DNA of 64,000 bases, taken from contig NC_051094.1 in NCBI RefSeq assembly GCF_901709675.1, positions 17,892,501 to 17,956,500 on the forward strand. Reading direction: 5' to 3'. This DNA is from Syngnathus acus. Lineage: Eukaryota; Chordata; Actinopteri; Syngnathiformes; Syngnathidae. A model generated the notes under the pieces. It did not search any database. It was not told the origin of the DNA and worked only from the letters and a program-made list of their open reading frames with translations. Shown here one piece after another: positions 1 to 10,532 of this stretch (positions are counted from its first letter, which is position 1; each line of letters starts with the position of its first letter). Made by a program: the position numbers and the translations under genes.

Positions 1-1505
1 AGTCCTTGGAAGAAGTGCTGGAGAGCCCTCCTTCTGGGGACTCCATCGTTCTGCTGGGTGACTTCAATGGGCAATGACAGTGAGACCCGGAAGGGCGTGA
101 TTGGGAGGAATGGCCCCCCTGATCTGAATCCGAGCGGTGTTCTATTATTGGACTTCTGTGCTCAACACGGATTGTCCATAATGAACACCATGTTCAAGCA
201 TAAGGGTGTCCATATGTGCACTTGGCACCAGGACACCCTAGGCCGCAGTTTGATGATCGACTTTGTAGTCGTGTCATCGGATTTGCGGGCGCATGTTTTG
301 GACACTCGGGTGAAGAGAGGGGTGGAGCTGTCAACTGATCATGGCTCTAATGGGGGGGGGAAGATGCTGGTCCGACCTGGCAGACCCAAACGTATTGTGA
401 GGGTCTGCTGGGAACGTCTAGCAGAATCCCCTGTCAGGAAGAGCTTTTCCCACATCCAGGAGGAGGCGGGGGACATTGAGTCCAAGAGGACCCTGTTCCG
501 TGCCTCCATTGTTGAGGCAGCCGACCAGAGCTGTGGCCGTAAGGTAGTCGGTGCCTATCGTGGCGGCAACCCCCGAACCCGCTGGCAGTAAGGGATGCCG
601 TCAAGCTGAAGAAGGAGTCCTATTGGGCCGTTTTGGCCTGTGTGATTCCGGAGGCAGCCGACAGGTACCGGATGGCCAAGCGGAATGCGGCTTCGACGGT
701 TGCTGAGGCAAAAACCCGGGCATGGGAGGAGTTTTGCGAGGCCATGGAGAATGACTTCCGGACGACTTAGAGGAAATTCTGCTCCACCATCCGGCGTCTC
801 AGGAGGGGAAGCAGTACGCTGTCAACACTGTTTACAGTTAAGATGGCGTGCTGCCGAGCTCGACTCGGGACGTCGTGAGTCGGTGGGGAGAATACTTCAA
901 AGACTTCCTCAATTCCACCGACAAGACTTCCATTGTGGAAGCAATCTCTGGGGTCGAAGTCACTGAAGTAGTTAAAAAACTCCTCAGAGGCAAGGATGAG
1001 GATGAGATCCGCCCGGAGTTCTTAAAGGCTCTGGATGTTGTGGGGCTGTCCTGGCTGACGCGCCTCTACAGCATTGCGTGGACATCGGGGACGGTGCCTC
1101 TGGATTGGCAGACTTAGGTGGTGGTTCGCCTCTTAAGAAGGGGGACTGGAGGGTGCGTTCCAACTACAGAGGAATCACACTCCTCAGCCTCCCTGGTAAG
1201 GTCTATTCAGGGGTGCTGGAGAGGAGGGTCCGTCGGGAGGTCGAACCTCGGATTAAGGAGGAGCAGTGTGGTTTTCGTCCTGGCCGTGGAACAGTGGACC
1301 AGCTCTATACCCTCAGCAGGATCCTCGAGGGGGCATGGGAGTTCGCTCAACCAGTCCACATGTGTTTTGTGGACTTGGAGAAAGTGTCCCTCGGGATGTT
1401 CTGTGGAGGGTGCTTCGGGAGTACGGAGTGCCGATCCAACTGATAAGGGCGGTTCGGTCCCTGTACCATCAATGCCAGAGTTTGGTCCGCATTTCCGGCA
1501 GCATG
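1..1505 (+). pseudogene. LINE remnant, I/Nimb-like, endonuclease and RT fragments
   Basis: Broken remains of a non-LTR retrotransposon protein, read in several frames. The endonuclease end comes first (GDFN at about 60-75, then DFVVVS and the STDH motif near 330). A linker follows, then the start of the reverse transcriptase: RPEFLKALDVVGLSWLTRLY near 1015, NYRGITLLSLPGKVYS near 1165, EEQCGFRPGRGTVDQLYTLS near 1258, and FVDLEK near 1370. The copy is cut by the window edge at the left and stops at about 1505, before the YADD box, so it is truncated at both ends. In-frame stops and frameshifts (for example near 770, 870 and 1115) make it non-functional. The wording of the RT resembles I/Nimb-type fish LINEs, but the clade is a judgement made without a search. 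Confidence 0.82.
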
Positions 1506-2100
1506 ATACAAAAATAACACTATGCTACCAATACAACACAAATTTATTTGAAACAAGTAGGTGTTTACACTATTAAAACATTTAAAGATTAAATGGGCAT
1601 CAAATAACAAAAAATATATAAGGATTAGAATGATAGAATGCAAATAATACCCACCAATGAAATCCAGACTCATCACATGTCCACAAACAGAAGTCATCTT
1701 ATAATGTACAGATTGGCCCTGGAAGATTCCAGTGAATTCATGCACAAAACATGATGCATTGAGCCCCTTCCGACTCGTACAATTTCCTAAACATAAAAAA
1801 GGAGAAAAAACAGGCATTGGTGTATTGATCAAGAATGCATGACCTTATGATGATTACCATGGATAATTTATGTGGTTGCATCTACAAACCGGGTTTCAGA
1901 AAGAACATAAAAAGCATCAAGTAAATCAAATTGTTGGACAGGATAAATCCAAGTAGGTGTTTCAAAAACTTGATCAAAACGATGTCAAAAATGGCAATTA
2001 GTAAGCACTGTAAGCAATGACAAAACAGGAAATTTGATATTGGCGGGTAGCGCATCCAAAAGGCAGAGAAGTTAAATAATTATCATGCAAGACAACGTAC

Positions 2101-2336
2101 CGTCCAGCAAGATCGCAAACGTTTTGAGAACCGTGTGATATTTCGGCGTTATATGCTATTTTTACCATTAGGTGCATTACTGATGGACACTCTGGTAGTG
2201 TACAATCGCCAATTGTTATTTGATTGCACCTCGACGACTGAATAGGAGACATTGCCCAGGTTTCTGGCTGGCATCCCAGCGGAGCTTTTTGCTTGTCACT
2301 ATCCCTTTGCGAAGAAAGCAGCGCCGTGGGAGGCAT
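2101..2336 (-). other. Possible unidentified first coding exon (minus strand)
   Basis: An open frame of 78 codons starts with ATG at 2336 on the minus strand and runs to a good splice donor (GTACGT reading leftwards from 2100). It contains GDCTLPECPSV and HLMVKIAYNAE, which do not look like any transposon protein I recognise. The region to its right (2340-2640) is relatively GC-rich and could be a promoter or 5' UTR. I do not recognise the product. It could equally be chance or an old repeat. No downstream exon was found before the LINE at 1505. Confidence 0.2.
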
Positions 2337-2652
2337 GGTGGTCACTGGTCAGCTAAGGAAGCTAAAGAGGGAGCTACAGTACACTTCGTCCTCTGCTCGT
2401 TCACGAACGCAAGGATGTGCTCCGCTGTGGTGTATTTGGGATGTCGACTCCTGCCTGCTGCCGCTCCTCCTGGGGAGCTTTGGCTGTGCTGCTGTCTGCG
2501 CGTCCTTCTATGCAACTCCACCTTCCAATAGGGTTGACCAAATGGAACGCACCTGTGCAGCCCCCACAAGGATGTTGTTTAACGCCCGGTCATTGCCTGT
2601 CAGTTCTGTAATGCCTGCTTTGTGTTCCATATTAAAACACAAATGACGTTAG
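2337..2652. other. Unassigned, moderately GC-rich stretch
   Basis: Open frames exist on both strands, but none has a recognisable domain. No repeat ends are visible. It may be the upstream region of the candidate minus-strand exon at 2101-2336. Confidence 0.3.
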
Positions 2653-3034
2653 GCCAGGGGTCGGCAACCCACGGCTCCAGAGCCGCATGCGGCTCTTTAG
2701 TACCCCCTAGCGGCTCCTTGGAATTTTTGCAAAAATGCGTGAAAATGGAAAAATATGTTTTTTTATTGTTGTTGTTTTTTTAATTATGGTTTTTAGATGG
2801 TAATCACGACACAACCATACTTATGTTGTAAAAATGTGTGTACCGTATTTTCCGCCCTAAAAGGCGCACCGGATTATAAGGCGCACCTTCAATGAACGGC
2901 CCATTTTAAAACTTTGTCCATATATAAGGCGCACCGGATTATAAGGCGCATAAAATAGAAGCTATACTGCAACAAACTGAGGTTGACTAGGGTTACGGTA
3001 TGCATCCACTAGCCAATAACCAACGAGCCCTCTG

Positions 3035-5010
3035 TAAACAATCGCGTTTCTCAAACGATCTCCTATAAAATGATCGGAACTGACTAAAGTTCGATCTAAC
3101 GCATTGGTACTACTTACTTATGTTTCCCTTCCATATCGATCCGTAGATTTACTCGAAACATTAACAGAGCAGCCTATTTTGACATGAAATAGCCTGGTAC
3201 GTATAGCAGCTATCGTTATAGCATTAGCCATCCGCAAAGTCCCACGATCCTCAGCTCGCAATCTCCCATGAGCCTCAGCAAAGTGTAAACAATCGCGTTT
3301 CTCAAACGATCTCCTATAAAATGATCGGAACTGACTAAAGTTCGATCTAACGCATTGGTACTACTTACCTATGTTTCCCTTCCATATCGATCCGTAGATT
3401 TACTCGAAACATTAACAGAGCAGCCTATTTTGACATGAAATAGCCTGGTACGTATAGCAGCTATCGTTATAGCATTAGCCATCCGCAAAGTCCCACGAGC
3501 CTCAGCTCGCAATCTCCCATGAGCCTCAGCAAAGTGTAAACCAGTGGTTCCCAAAGTGGGCGGTACCGCCCCCCTGGGGGCAGTGGAAAGATCTGGGGGG
3601 GCGGTGAGGAAGAAAGGGGCGGTAGGGGGGCGGTAGGGGGGCGGCAGTCGATTTGTACACAACACGCCGCTCTGGCCCAGTCAGATCCGACAGCATAGAC
3701 TACAAAAGCAAATGCTCAGGTTTGTAATTTCAAGCTTGTAATGTTCAGAATTTTATCTTATAATAAAAACCGCATTCTGGCGGTCAACATCATCTTGAGT
3801 TCAAGTCAACATGAAATTGGGGACTCGCCAGAACGCGCCGTGTTGTGTTGTGTTGAGCTGGTTAGGGCAGTGGTCCCCAACCACCGGGCCGCGGACCGGT
3901 ACCGGTCCGTGGGTCACTTGGTACCGGGCCGCCAAGCCGCACAGAATTTTTTTTTTATCGACGATCAATTAATTCAGGTCAAGACACTCGTCCCGGTCAC
4001 GTGACATGTTTCCCCAGTCGAGCCCGCAAAGCTAATATGTGGCGACAGGCTAACTAACCAGGCAGTGAAGCATTCAAAACTGCTTCAACACATGGAGACC
4101 AAGCATCCTGCAATAAAAGACAAACCTTAAATCACTTCGGGTGTCATTGTCTCCGATTACGTCTAGATGGGACCGGCTCGTTTCTGAGAAACAAACTCAG
4201 TGCTCCCACTAATTCAACGTAATGGTAATGATATTATAAATGTATTATTTATTTATATAAATGCCGGTCCTTGGGGGGGGGGGGGGCGCTAGGAATTCAC
4301 TGGGGAGCCAAAGGGGGCGCCAGCCTGCAAAAGTTTGGGAACCACTGGTGTAAACAATCGCGTTTCTCAAACGATCTCCTATAAAATGATCGGAACTGAC
4401 TAAAGTTCGATCTAACGCATTGGTACTACTTACCTATGTTTCCCTTCCATATCGATCCGTAGATTTACTCGAAACATTAACAGAGCAGCCTATTTTGACA
4501 TGAAATAGCCTGGTACGTATAGCAGCTATCGTTATAGCATTAGCCATCCGCAAAGTCCCATGAGCCTCAGCTCGCAATCTCCCATGAGCCTCAGCAAAGT
4601 GTAAACAATCGCGTTTCTCAAACGATCTCCTATAAAATGATCGGAACTGACTAAAGTTCGATCTAACGCATTGGTACTACTTACCTATGTTTCCCTTCCA
4701 TATCGATCCGTAGATTTACTCGAAACATTAACAGAGCAGCCTACTTTGACATAAAATAGCCTGGTACGTATAGCAGCTATCGTTATAGCATTAGCCATCC
4801 GCAAAGTCCCATGAGCCTCAGCTCGCAATCTCCCATGAGCCTCAGCAAAGTGTAAACAATCGCGTTTCTCAAACGATCTCCTATAAAATGATCGGAACTG
4901 ACTAAAGTTCGATCTAACACATTGGTACTGCTTACCTATGTTTCCCTTCCATATCAATCCGTAAATTTACTCGAAACATTAACGGAGCAGCTATTTTGAA
5001 ATGAAATAGC
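3035..5010. repeat. 251-bp tandem repeat, about five units
   Basis: Units beginning TAAACAATCGCGTTTCTC start at 3035, 3286, 4351, 4602 and 4853. The spacing is exactly 251 bp wherever no insertion intervenes. Units 1-4 are nearly identical; unit 5 diverges after about 150 bp. The hAT element at 3542-4347 sits at the end of unit 2. Minus-strand open frames through the units are by-products of the repeat. Confidence 0.9.
3542..4347. mobile_element. hAT MITE with 8-bp target duplication
   Basis: Termini CAGTGGTTCCCAAA (3542) and TTTGGGAACCACTG (ending 4347) form an inverted repeat. They are flanked by the exact duplication GTGTAAAC (3534-3541 and 4348-4355), diagnostic of hAT insertion. Inside, from about 3870, lies a piece of a second hAT family with the terminus CAGTGGTCCCCAACCACCGG, related to the element at 6222-7133. 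Confidence 0.88.
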
Positions 5011-5451
5011 TTCGCGGGTACAACAGCTATTCGGTGACGCCCCCTGACTACAGTTGCCGTAATGTTGGGAAGCGATGCGACCTTGTAATTTACTAGTCGT
5101 ACTAAAACGTACTGAAACATTTTGGCAGAGCACTGTGTACAACCAGTATGGATCAACAAATTCATCAATTGATCCATATATAAGGCGCACTGGACTATAA
5201 GGCGCACTGTCGGCTTTTGAGAAAATTTTAGGTTTTTAGGTGCGCCTTATAGTCCGGAAAATACGGTAGTTGTAAATATATTAAAAATACCGAATTTAAG
5301 AATGACGCCAAATAGCAAAATTGCGTCATAGCCTGCGACACAGCACAGGTGAGTTGCAAACAAACAGGTGTGTGAGTGATGGGCCATAGATTCAAAAGGC
5401 AAAAAGAGAAAGATTGCTGATGAGAACAGAGGCTTTAAGAAAGAATTGACT

Positions 5452-5728
5452 GAACTACAGTGGAGCCTCGGTTTTCGAACATCCCAGTTCTCGAACGAAT
5501 CGGTATTCGAACAAAAAATTCGAGATTTTTTTGCTTCGGATGTCGGACGAAATTTCGTTTGTCGAACCTCGCGAGATGAGCCGAGAGGACCCGCATGCCA
5601 ACTGACTCCGTTCGTTATTACATTCTCGTTACTATGAGGATTGCATCAACTCTAATCATGCCTCCAAAGGAAGCAAGTGGGAGCAGTAAAGCTGATCACG
5701 GCAAAAAGAGGAAAGTAGTGTGCTAAAC
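5452..5728 (+). mobile_element. Tigger/pogo-like transposon 5' end
   Basis: Begins with TACAGTGGAGCCTCGGTTTT at 5452, a terminus shared with the elements near 33338 and 57420. At 5658-5725 it encodes the start of a transposase (ATG, then PPKEASGSSK and GKKRKVV), typical of Tigger/pogo-type proteins with a basic N-terminus. A stop follows and a scrap of hAT terminus (5729-5761) interrupts it. Confidence 0.65.
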
Positions 5729-5761
5729 CAGTGGTCCCCAACCACCGGGCCGCGGACCGGT

Positions 5762-6213
5762 ATCTACGAATTATGTTTTCCCATTGCAAATAATAGAAAT
5801 AAAATTAATCCGTTCCAAGCCAAAAAAAGGCTTTTTTAAAGCATTTTTTCATTATTTTACACCATAAACTGCATAATTAAGTGAGTAGATAATGTATAAA
5901 TAAATAATATAAATAATAAACTGAATTAATAGAGTAGGCTAGGCTGGGGAATGTATTGCCGTATCTGTAGCAACTCGCTTGTGTGTTTCATTAAAAGATA
6001 TCTTTTTAAATTGTGAGGGGAAAAAAAGCACAACAGAGAGCAAAGGTTTGTTGGTAAGCACAGTCGGCCCTCTCGCAACATCACTTCCTTTAAGAGCGTC
6101 TTTGTTTTTCACGATCGAGCTTATTGTCGATTTTGCCATGCAAATCTCCCGCCACAACTCTGACACGCACACCGGACTCATATTTTGCAATTAATTATTT
6201 TTTAAATTAAACC
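5762..6213 (-). pseudogene. Tigger/pogo-like transposase fragment, inverted
   Basis: On the minus strand at 5939-6190 the frame contains KSTISSIVKNKDALKGSDVA, which looks like the helix-turn-helix segment of Tigger/pogo transposases. The DDE domain is absent. The left flank (5762-5860) resembles the terminus-proximal sequence at 33400-33490. Because it runs opposite to the N-terminal piece at 5658, the locus has either been rearranged or holds two elements inserted head to head. Confidence 0.6.
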
Positions 6214-6221
6214 GTTTAGCA

Positions 6222-7133
6222 CAGTGGTCCCCAACCTTTTTTGCACCACGGACCGGTTACGTGTCAGAAATATTTTCGCGGACCGGCCTTTATATAAATA
6301 AACATATTTATATATTTATTATTTAAATATTTATATATATAAATAGGATGAAATAAAATGATACGACTGGCATAAAACCAAATATAAACCACATAAAAAT
6401 AAAACGTTGAATTAGTGGGAGCACCGAGCTCTTTTCTCAGAAATGAGCCGTTCCCATCTAGGCGTAATCGGAGACAATGACACCCGAAGTGGTTAAGGTT
6501 TGTCTTTAAATGCAGGATGCTTGGTCTCCATGTGCCGAAGCAGGTTTGAAGGCTTCATTGCCTCGTTAGCTAGCCTTTCGCCACATATGCGGAGTGCACT
6601 TGGCGCGTCAGAGTCACCTGTGGCGATAAATCCATATTTTAAGTAGGACTCCAGAAATGTTCTTTTAAATGCAGCTTTCCTTTTCTTAGAAGTCGTAGCC
6701 TCTTCTTCTTCAGTGTCCTCATTGGACGTTTTTCCCTTTCCGAAGAAGCTTTCCAAACTTCTCTGTTTCTTGCTCATTTTTGCTTGCCTCGCGGGCTTGA
6801 CTGTGGTGACATGTCACGTGACCGAGACGAGCGCCCTGTGTCAAGAGTCCTTATTTTTCAGATGCACCGACAGATGTAATTGGGAGAGATTCGCCAAATT
6901 TTTTATATTTTTCAAAATAAATTCTTACTCATTTTTGCTAGCTTTGCGGGCTCGACTGGGGAAACATGTCACGTGACCGGGACGAGCGTCTTAACCTGAA
7001 TGAATTGATCGTCAATGAAAAATAAAAAAAATAAAAAATTTTTTTTTTTTTTTTTCCTGTGCAGCTCCGCGGCCCGGTACCAAGTGACCCACGGACCGGT
7101 ACCGGTCCGCGGCCCGGTGGTTGGGGACCACTG
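6222..7133 (-). mobile_element. hAT transposon remnant with BED-finger ORF
   Basis: Inverted ends CAGTGGTCCCCAACC (6222) and GGTTGGGGACCACTG (ending 7133) bound a 912-bp internally deleted element. Its minus-strand frame at 6493-6777 (94 codons) encodes the N-terminus of a hAT transposase: a basic start, then KRTFLESYLKYGFI, a Cys in RICGERLANEAM, and LLRHMETKHPAF, i.e. a BED-type zinc finger (C...H...H). The RNase-H-like catalytic domain is deleted, so it cannot act alone. The target duplication is eroded (GTTTAGCA against GTCTAGAG). Confidence 0.82.
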
Positions 7134-7143
7134 GTCTAGAGAA

Positions 7144-7432
7144 CAGGCGTCAAACTCAAGGCCTGGGGGCCAGATACAAATTGTGCATCAAATTCATGTG
7201 TCATTGCTAAAATTACAAATTGTCTTCACTTTTAAAAATACATATTTTTAATATTTGACCAGTTTTTACTCATCTGATTTGAAAACGGGTTATTTGTCAG
7301 TTTGTTTTGTAGCTTATACTGTATATAATATGAGGTGTACATACATTTATTTGGGTTGGCAGTCATAATGGCCCTCCGAAAGAAACTAAGACTACAATTT
7401 GGCCCGCAAAAAAAACGAGTTCGACACCCCTG
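7144..7432. mobile_element. hAT MITE inside an L2 fragment
   Basis: Termini CAGGCGTCAAACTC (7144) and GAGTTCGACACCCCTG (ending 7432) are inverted. GTCTAGAG lies just right (7433-7440) and just left (7134-7141, two bases off), consistent with an 8-bp target duplication. The right copy belongs to the L2 sequence at 7433-7570. Confidence 0.72.
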
Positions 7433-7570
7433 GTCTAGAGCATTTTCTATTCGGTATCCAGAGCTTTGGAATGCCCTACCGATAGATATCAGAACTGCTA
7501 CCTCAGTAGAAAAATTCAAGGCACGATTAAAGAAAAAAATTTATGCCATGGCCTTTAATTAACCTGTCTG
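7433..7570 (+). pseudogene. L2 LINE ORF2 C-terminal fragment
   Basis: Encodes the end of an L2-clade ORF2 (PELWNALPIDIRTATSVEKF), closely matching the last 45 codons of the long L2 at 45703-45834 in this window. It is a 5'-truncated scrap without catalytic domains. Confidence 0.85.
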
Positions 7571-7879
7571 GATTTCTTGTCGATCAATCGCTATCAAGGC
7601 TCATTGCCGCTGTCCCGATCCCTGGACGGCAGTGCTTTTTTCCTATGTGCACGTCAGCCAGCCTCAGTGTAGCACATTGGTCAGACGTTTTTGCAGCACA
7701 AACCAGCACAAACGAACGGTACCGTTTTGGGTTCATTTGGAGCAGATGGGGGGCTGGGTGAACTCTGGATGACCTATAAAATAATCTCTCATAACTAAAA
7801 AAACGTTACAGCACAAACTAAAAATTTTACGGCACAAACCAGCACAAATGAAGCACAAACAAAACAGACTATTTTACTT
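7571..7879. other. Unassigned repeat-like spacer
   Basis: No gene is seen. The phrase GCACAAACCAGCACAAA occurs twice (near 7697 and 7833) in direct orientation, suggesting remains of a short unidentified repeat. Confidence 0.35.
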
Positions 7880-8600
7880 AAATCTTGCGTGGGGTGGGGG
7901 GCCAGCTTCACGCAGGTGCCAGACAGTCATGGAAAGAAAAGCCGCTGAATGGCATGCACCATCGTCAAATTGAAGAAGTGGCTGACATCAAGAAAAACAT
8001 ATCAGTTGCTGGAAAAACTTGGACTGAAAGTCAGTGCGGAGGCACTATTCATGGCAGCACAAAAACCTGCCCTAAAAACATGACCAATAGACCACATCAG
8101 ACAGGAACCCAGGTGTAGGCTGTGCAAAGAAGACCCAGAAATGGTGCAGCATATCACAGCAGGGTGAATGCAGGTGGGCAAGGCATAAATGGAGCAGCAT
8201 TGCGAGGTAGCACGATTAGTGTACCGGAACATCGACAACAGAGGTCCCAGAATCAAGACTGCAGTTACCTCCAAAAGTAGTTGAGAACAACCAGGTCAAG
8301 ATCCTGTGAGACTTACAGATCCAAACTGACAAACTGGTGATAGTCAACCAGCCTGATATAGAGGTGGATAATAAACATGAGAGGACAGCAGTCATGTTAG
8401 ATGTAATAATACAGAATGACAGCAACATCCAAAAAAAAAAAGGGACACTAAAATCTGGAGAAATGTAAAGGGCTGAAGAACTGGAGAAAGTGTGGAGGGT
8501 AAAGGCAACAGTAGTGTCACTTGGCATCCAGGAGTTACCCCCAAACTGGATGAAGTGTTCCAGCAGATGGTAGAGGACCTAAGCTTGAAGGCACTAGTCT
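7880..8600 (+). pseudogene. R4/Rex6-like LINE 3' fragment with restriction-like endonuclease trace
   Basis: Heavily eroded frames recall the C-terminal part of LINEs that carry a restriction-enzyme-like endonuclease. A CRLCKEDPEMVQHIT zinc-knuckle-like stretch lies near 8115. It is followed by LQIQTDKLVIVNQPDIEVDN and a hydrophobic DV stretch near 8310-8410, the position of the PD...D/K nuclease core, then ELEKVWRVKATVV near 8480. There are many stops and frameshifts. Assignment to the R4/Dong (Rex6) group rests on the order of these motifs and was not tested. Confidence 0.55.
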
Positions 8601-9079
8601 AGGTGGGCAAGGAAACTACTTTTTGCACACACACATTACCCTTCAATAGAATGACCCAAGGCTGATTTAGAGTTATTAACTAGATACTCTATGTTCATTT
8701 CCAGGATTGTGAGGGGGTAGTGAAGAGGGCTCTTTCATTTGCTACATTCTTACATCCTCTGTGAATACAATTATTCCCTCAAGGTTGAATATTAATTGAC
8801 AAAGGACGTGAATCTGCACTAGAGTGGCCAACGTGTGCCCTCACCAACATTTCAGACTTGCTGATGACAAATCACCAAAACGTTTTTAAAATTCATGCGA
8901 CTTGCACACATGTACACATACAGATAAAAAGGGTTACATCAAGAACAGTTCTCAAAACTCCAGCAAAAGGATGTGGTGAGGGACAAAGAAACCAAGACAA
9001 AGAGGAAAAACAGGTTCAACATCATCAACAAGGCTTAATCTAGGATTAGAGTGTCCTGTTTTACCCCTGAAAATCACTA
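8601..9079. other. Upstream region of the IL-17 gene, no gene seen
   Basis: AT-rich single-copy-looking sequence. I see no repeat ends and no convincing ORF. It should contain the promoter and 5' UTR of the IL-17 family gene that starts at 9080. Confidence 0.4.
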
Positions 9080-10240
9080 ATGGAAAGGATTCAGGTATGT
9101 GAGATTTACATTACTATTGTTCAGAAATCCATCATCTATACTCCTTATTGTGTGCAGGGTTGAAGGGAACTAATACAATAATCACAGCACAAAGTATATA
9201 TTACAAAGGAATAACCACAAAATGTAGCTCCATTCTTTTTCTGTGTGCAGCTGCTGCGTGTATTTTTGCTGTACCTGCTGGCTGTCCACTGGTGCCTGGC
9301 TATGCCACCACAGAGCCAATGTATTGATGAATCAATCTGTACATACAGCTTGCATGATTACAGCAGCCAGTTGGTCAATATGCCCAGCGACATCAATGAG
9401 CGGAGTATTGCCCCCTGGAATTATGTGTGAGTACTTGTCTCAGGCTGAAAGATTAGACTGATTTTTAACACTTGTCAACATTTTATTTATTTTTTTATTT
9501 TGTATTTATTTTATTTTTTTTTTAAATCAGAGATGCAAGTAAAGTTTTCTAGATGAAAAGTGTATGTGTTGATTCTGAATATGCTCTCATTATTTCTCTA
9601 GCACATCAGGCTTTCATTGTCGTCGTCGTCATCAATCATCATCATAACAATAATCCATCCGTTTTCAACATTTTCAACATTGCTTATCCTGTTCAGGGTC
9701 GATAATATATAATGCTGTATTTGGTAATATTTATTAAGGGTTAGAAACAGCAAAATGTTTTTTACCTGAAATGTCATTACTATACAGTAAATTATAACGC
9801 ATGGTAAAATCCGTATTGCACAAGCGCTTACAGGTCCTAAACAAAAATAAGAATACTTCAAAAAGCTGATGTGCTAGGAAAAGGTAGACATCTTTAAATC
9901 AGCATCAAAAATACATTGAAAGCCATTAAAGGCACAAAGACATCCCTGATTAAAATTTGTAAATGAATGCTCATTAAGTATTTCTCGTTTTACTCTGATC
10001 CCTATACATAGTAAAAACATTGATGTGAACCGGGTACCTCAAGTGATCCATGAAGCCAGTTGCCACACAAGCCACTCCTGCAGAGGGCTGGACAATGCTT
10101 TTGGTCTTGAGACCATACCAATAGCCCTGTGGATGCCCGTCCTCAAGAGGAACCCCAGCTGTTTACCAACAGCAAGTTACTCCTTAGAGTTTGAACTAAT
10201 CACCATAGCATGTATATGTGCTATCGCCAGGCAAAGCTAA
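9080..10240 (+). CDS. Interleukin-17 family cytokine, three exons
   Basis: Predicted secreted IL-17 family cytokine, which would act as a dimer on IL-17 receptors in mucosal and inflammatory signalling. Proposed exons: 9080-9094 (five codons, donor GTATGT), 9251-9426 (acceptor TTTCTGTGTGCAG, donor GTGAGT) and 10012-10240 (acceptor ATAG, stop TAA). Phases agree across both junctions and give about 139 residues. Exon 2 opens with a hydrophobic signal peptide (LLRVFLLYLLAVHWCLA). Family hallmarks follow: ERSIAPWNYV and NIDVNRVP across the second junction, VIHEASC, SIPI-like ETIPI, VLKRNPSC, and the closing CIC pair, i.e. the four cysteines of the cystine-knot fold. The three-exon layout with a tiny first exon resembles IL-17A/F genes. 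The exact member (A/F or N type) is undecided, and exon 1 is my inference. The 3' UTR has three ATTTA pentamers (10326, 10341, 10351) and AATAAA at 10443. Confidence 0.87.
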
Positions 10241-10530
10241 GCAGGGCATGTGGTAGCATTGTCATCTGATGGCATTGCTGATTGTGATGCATGTGTCTGT
10301 TGAGAGGATTCATGTAAGGGTTGTAATTTAATTATAGTGAATTTATATTCATTTAAAAGTTTCAATAGACACTGAAAATATAAATTATTGTATATCCTGA
10401 GTTATTTTCTCACATTTAGACTATCCTACCTGGTGTCAAAGAAATAAAAGCCTCACTCAAATGAATCTATTTTTTTCATTGCAATCTGATTACGCAATGT
10501 GTCATGGCGAATGTGCTGTCAAGCGTTTAA
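10241..10530 (+). promoter_or_regulatory. 3' UTR of IL-17 gene with AU-rich element and polyA signal
   Basis: Three ATTTA pentamers at 10326-10355 resemble the AU-rich elements that destabilise cytokine mRNAs. A canonical AATAAA polyadenylation signal is at 10443-10448. Position and content fit the 3' UTR of the gene ending at 10240. Confidence 0.55.
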
Positions 10531-10532
10531 TA

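Larger units (their letters stand above)
2843..5266. mobile_element. TA-flanked MITE with internal 251-bp tandem array
   Basis: Inverted ends CCGTATTTTCCG at 2843 and CGGAAAATACGG ending at 5266 are flanked by TA on both sides (2841-2842 and 5267-5268), as expected of Tc1/mariner-type insertion. The subterminal motif ATAAGGCGCACC is repeated at both ends. The interior is non-coding and carries the tandem array at 3035-5010, which is split by a later hAT insertion (3542-4347). A related end fragment lies at 34533-34786. Confidence 0.8.
2656..5451 (+). mobile_element. hAT-type transposon remnant, split by a MITE
   Basis: Starts with the hAT-like terminus CAGGGGTCGGCAACC at about 2656, followed by a GC-rich hairpin (CCAGAGCCGCATGCGGCTCT). 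The sequence is interrupted at a TA by the MITE at 2843-5266 and resumes afterwards. At 5380-5450 the resumed part reads as an N-terminal transposase scrap (KEKIADENRGFKKELTE), like the lysine-rich start of BED-finger hAT transposases. It is then cut by the Tigger-like element that starts at 5452. No right terminus is seen. Confidence 0.6.

Noticed and set aside
3035-5010. Regular array that might suggest CRISPR
   Set aside because: Units are 251 bp and contiguous without unique spacers, in a vertebrate genome; it is a satellite-like tandem array.
8858-9043. Open frame just upstream of the IL-17 gene as a candidate first exon
   Set aside because: No donor gives a phase-compatible join to the signal-peptide exon, whereas the ATG at 9080 does.
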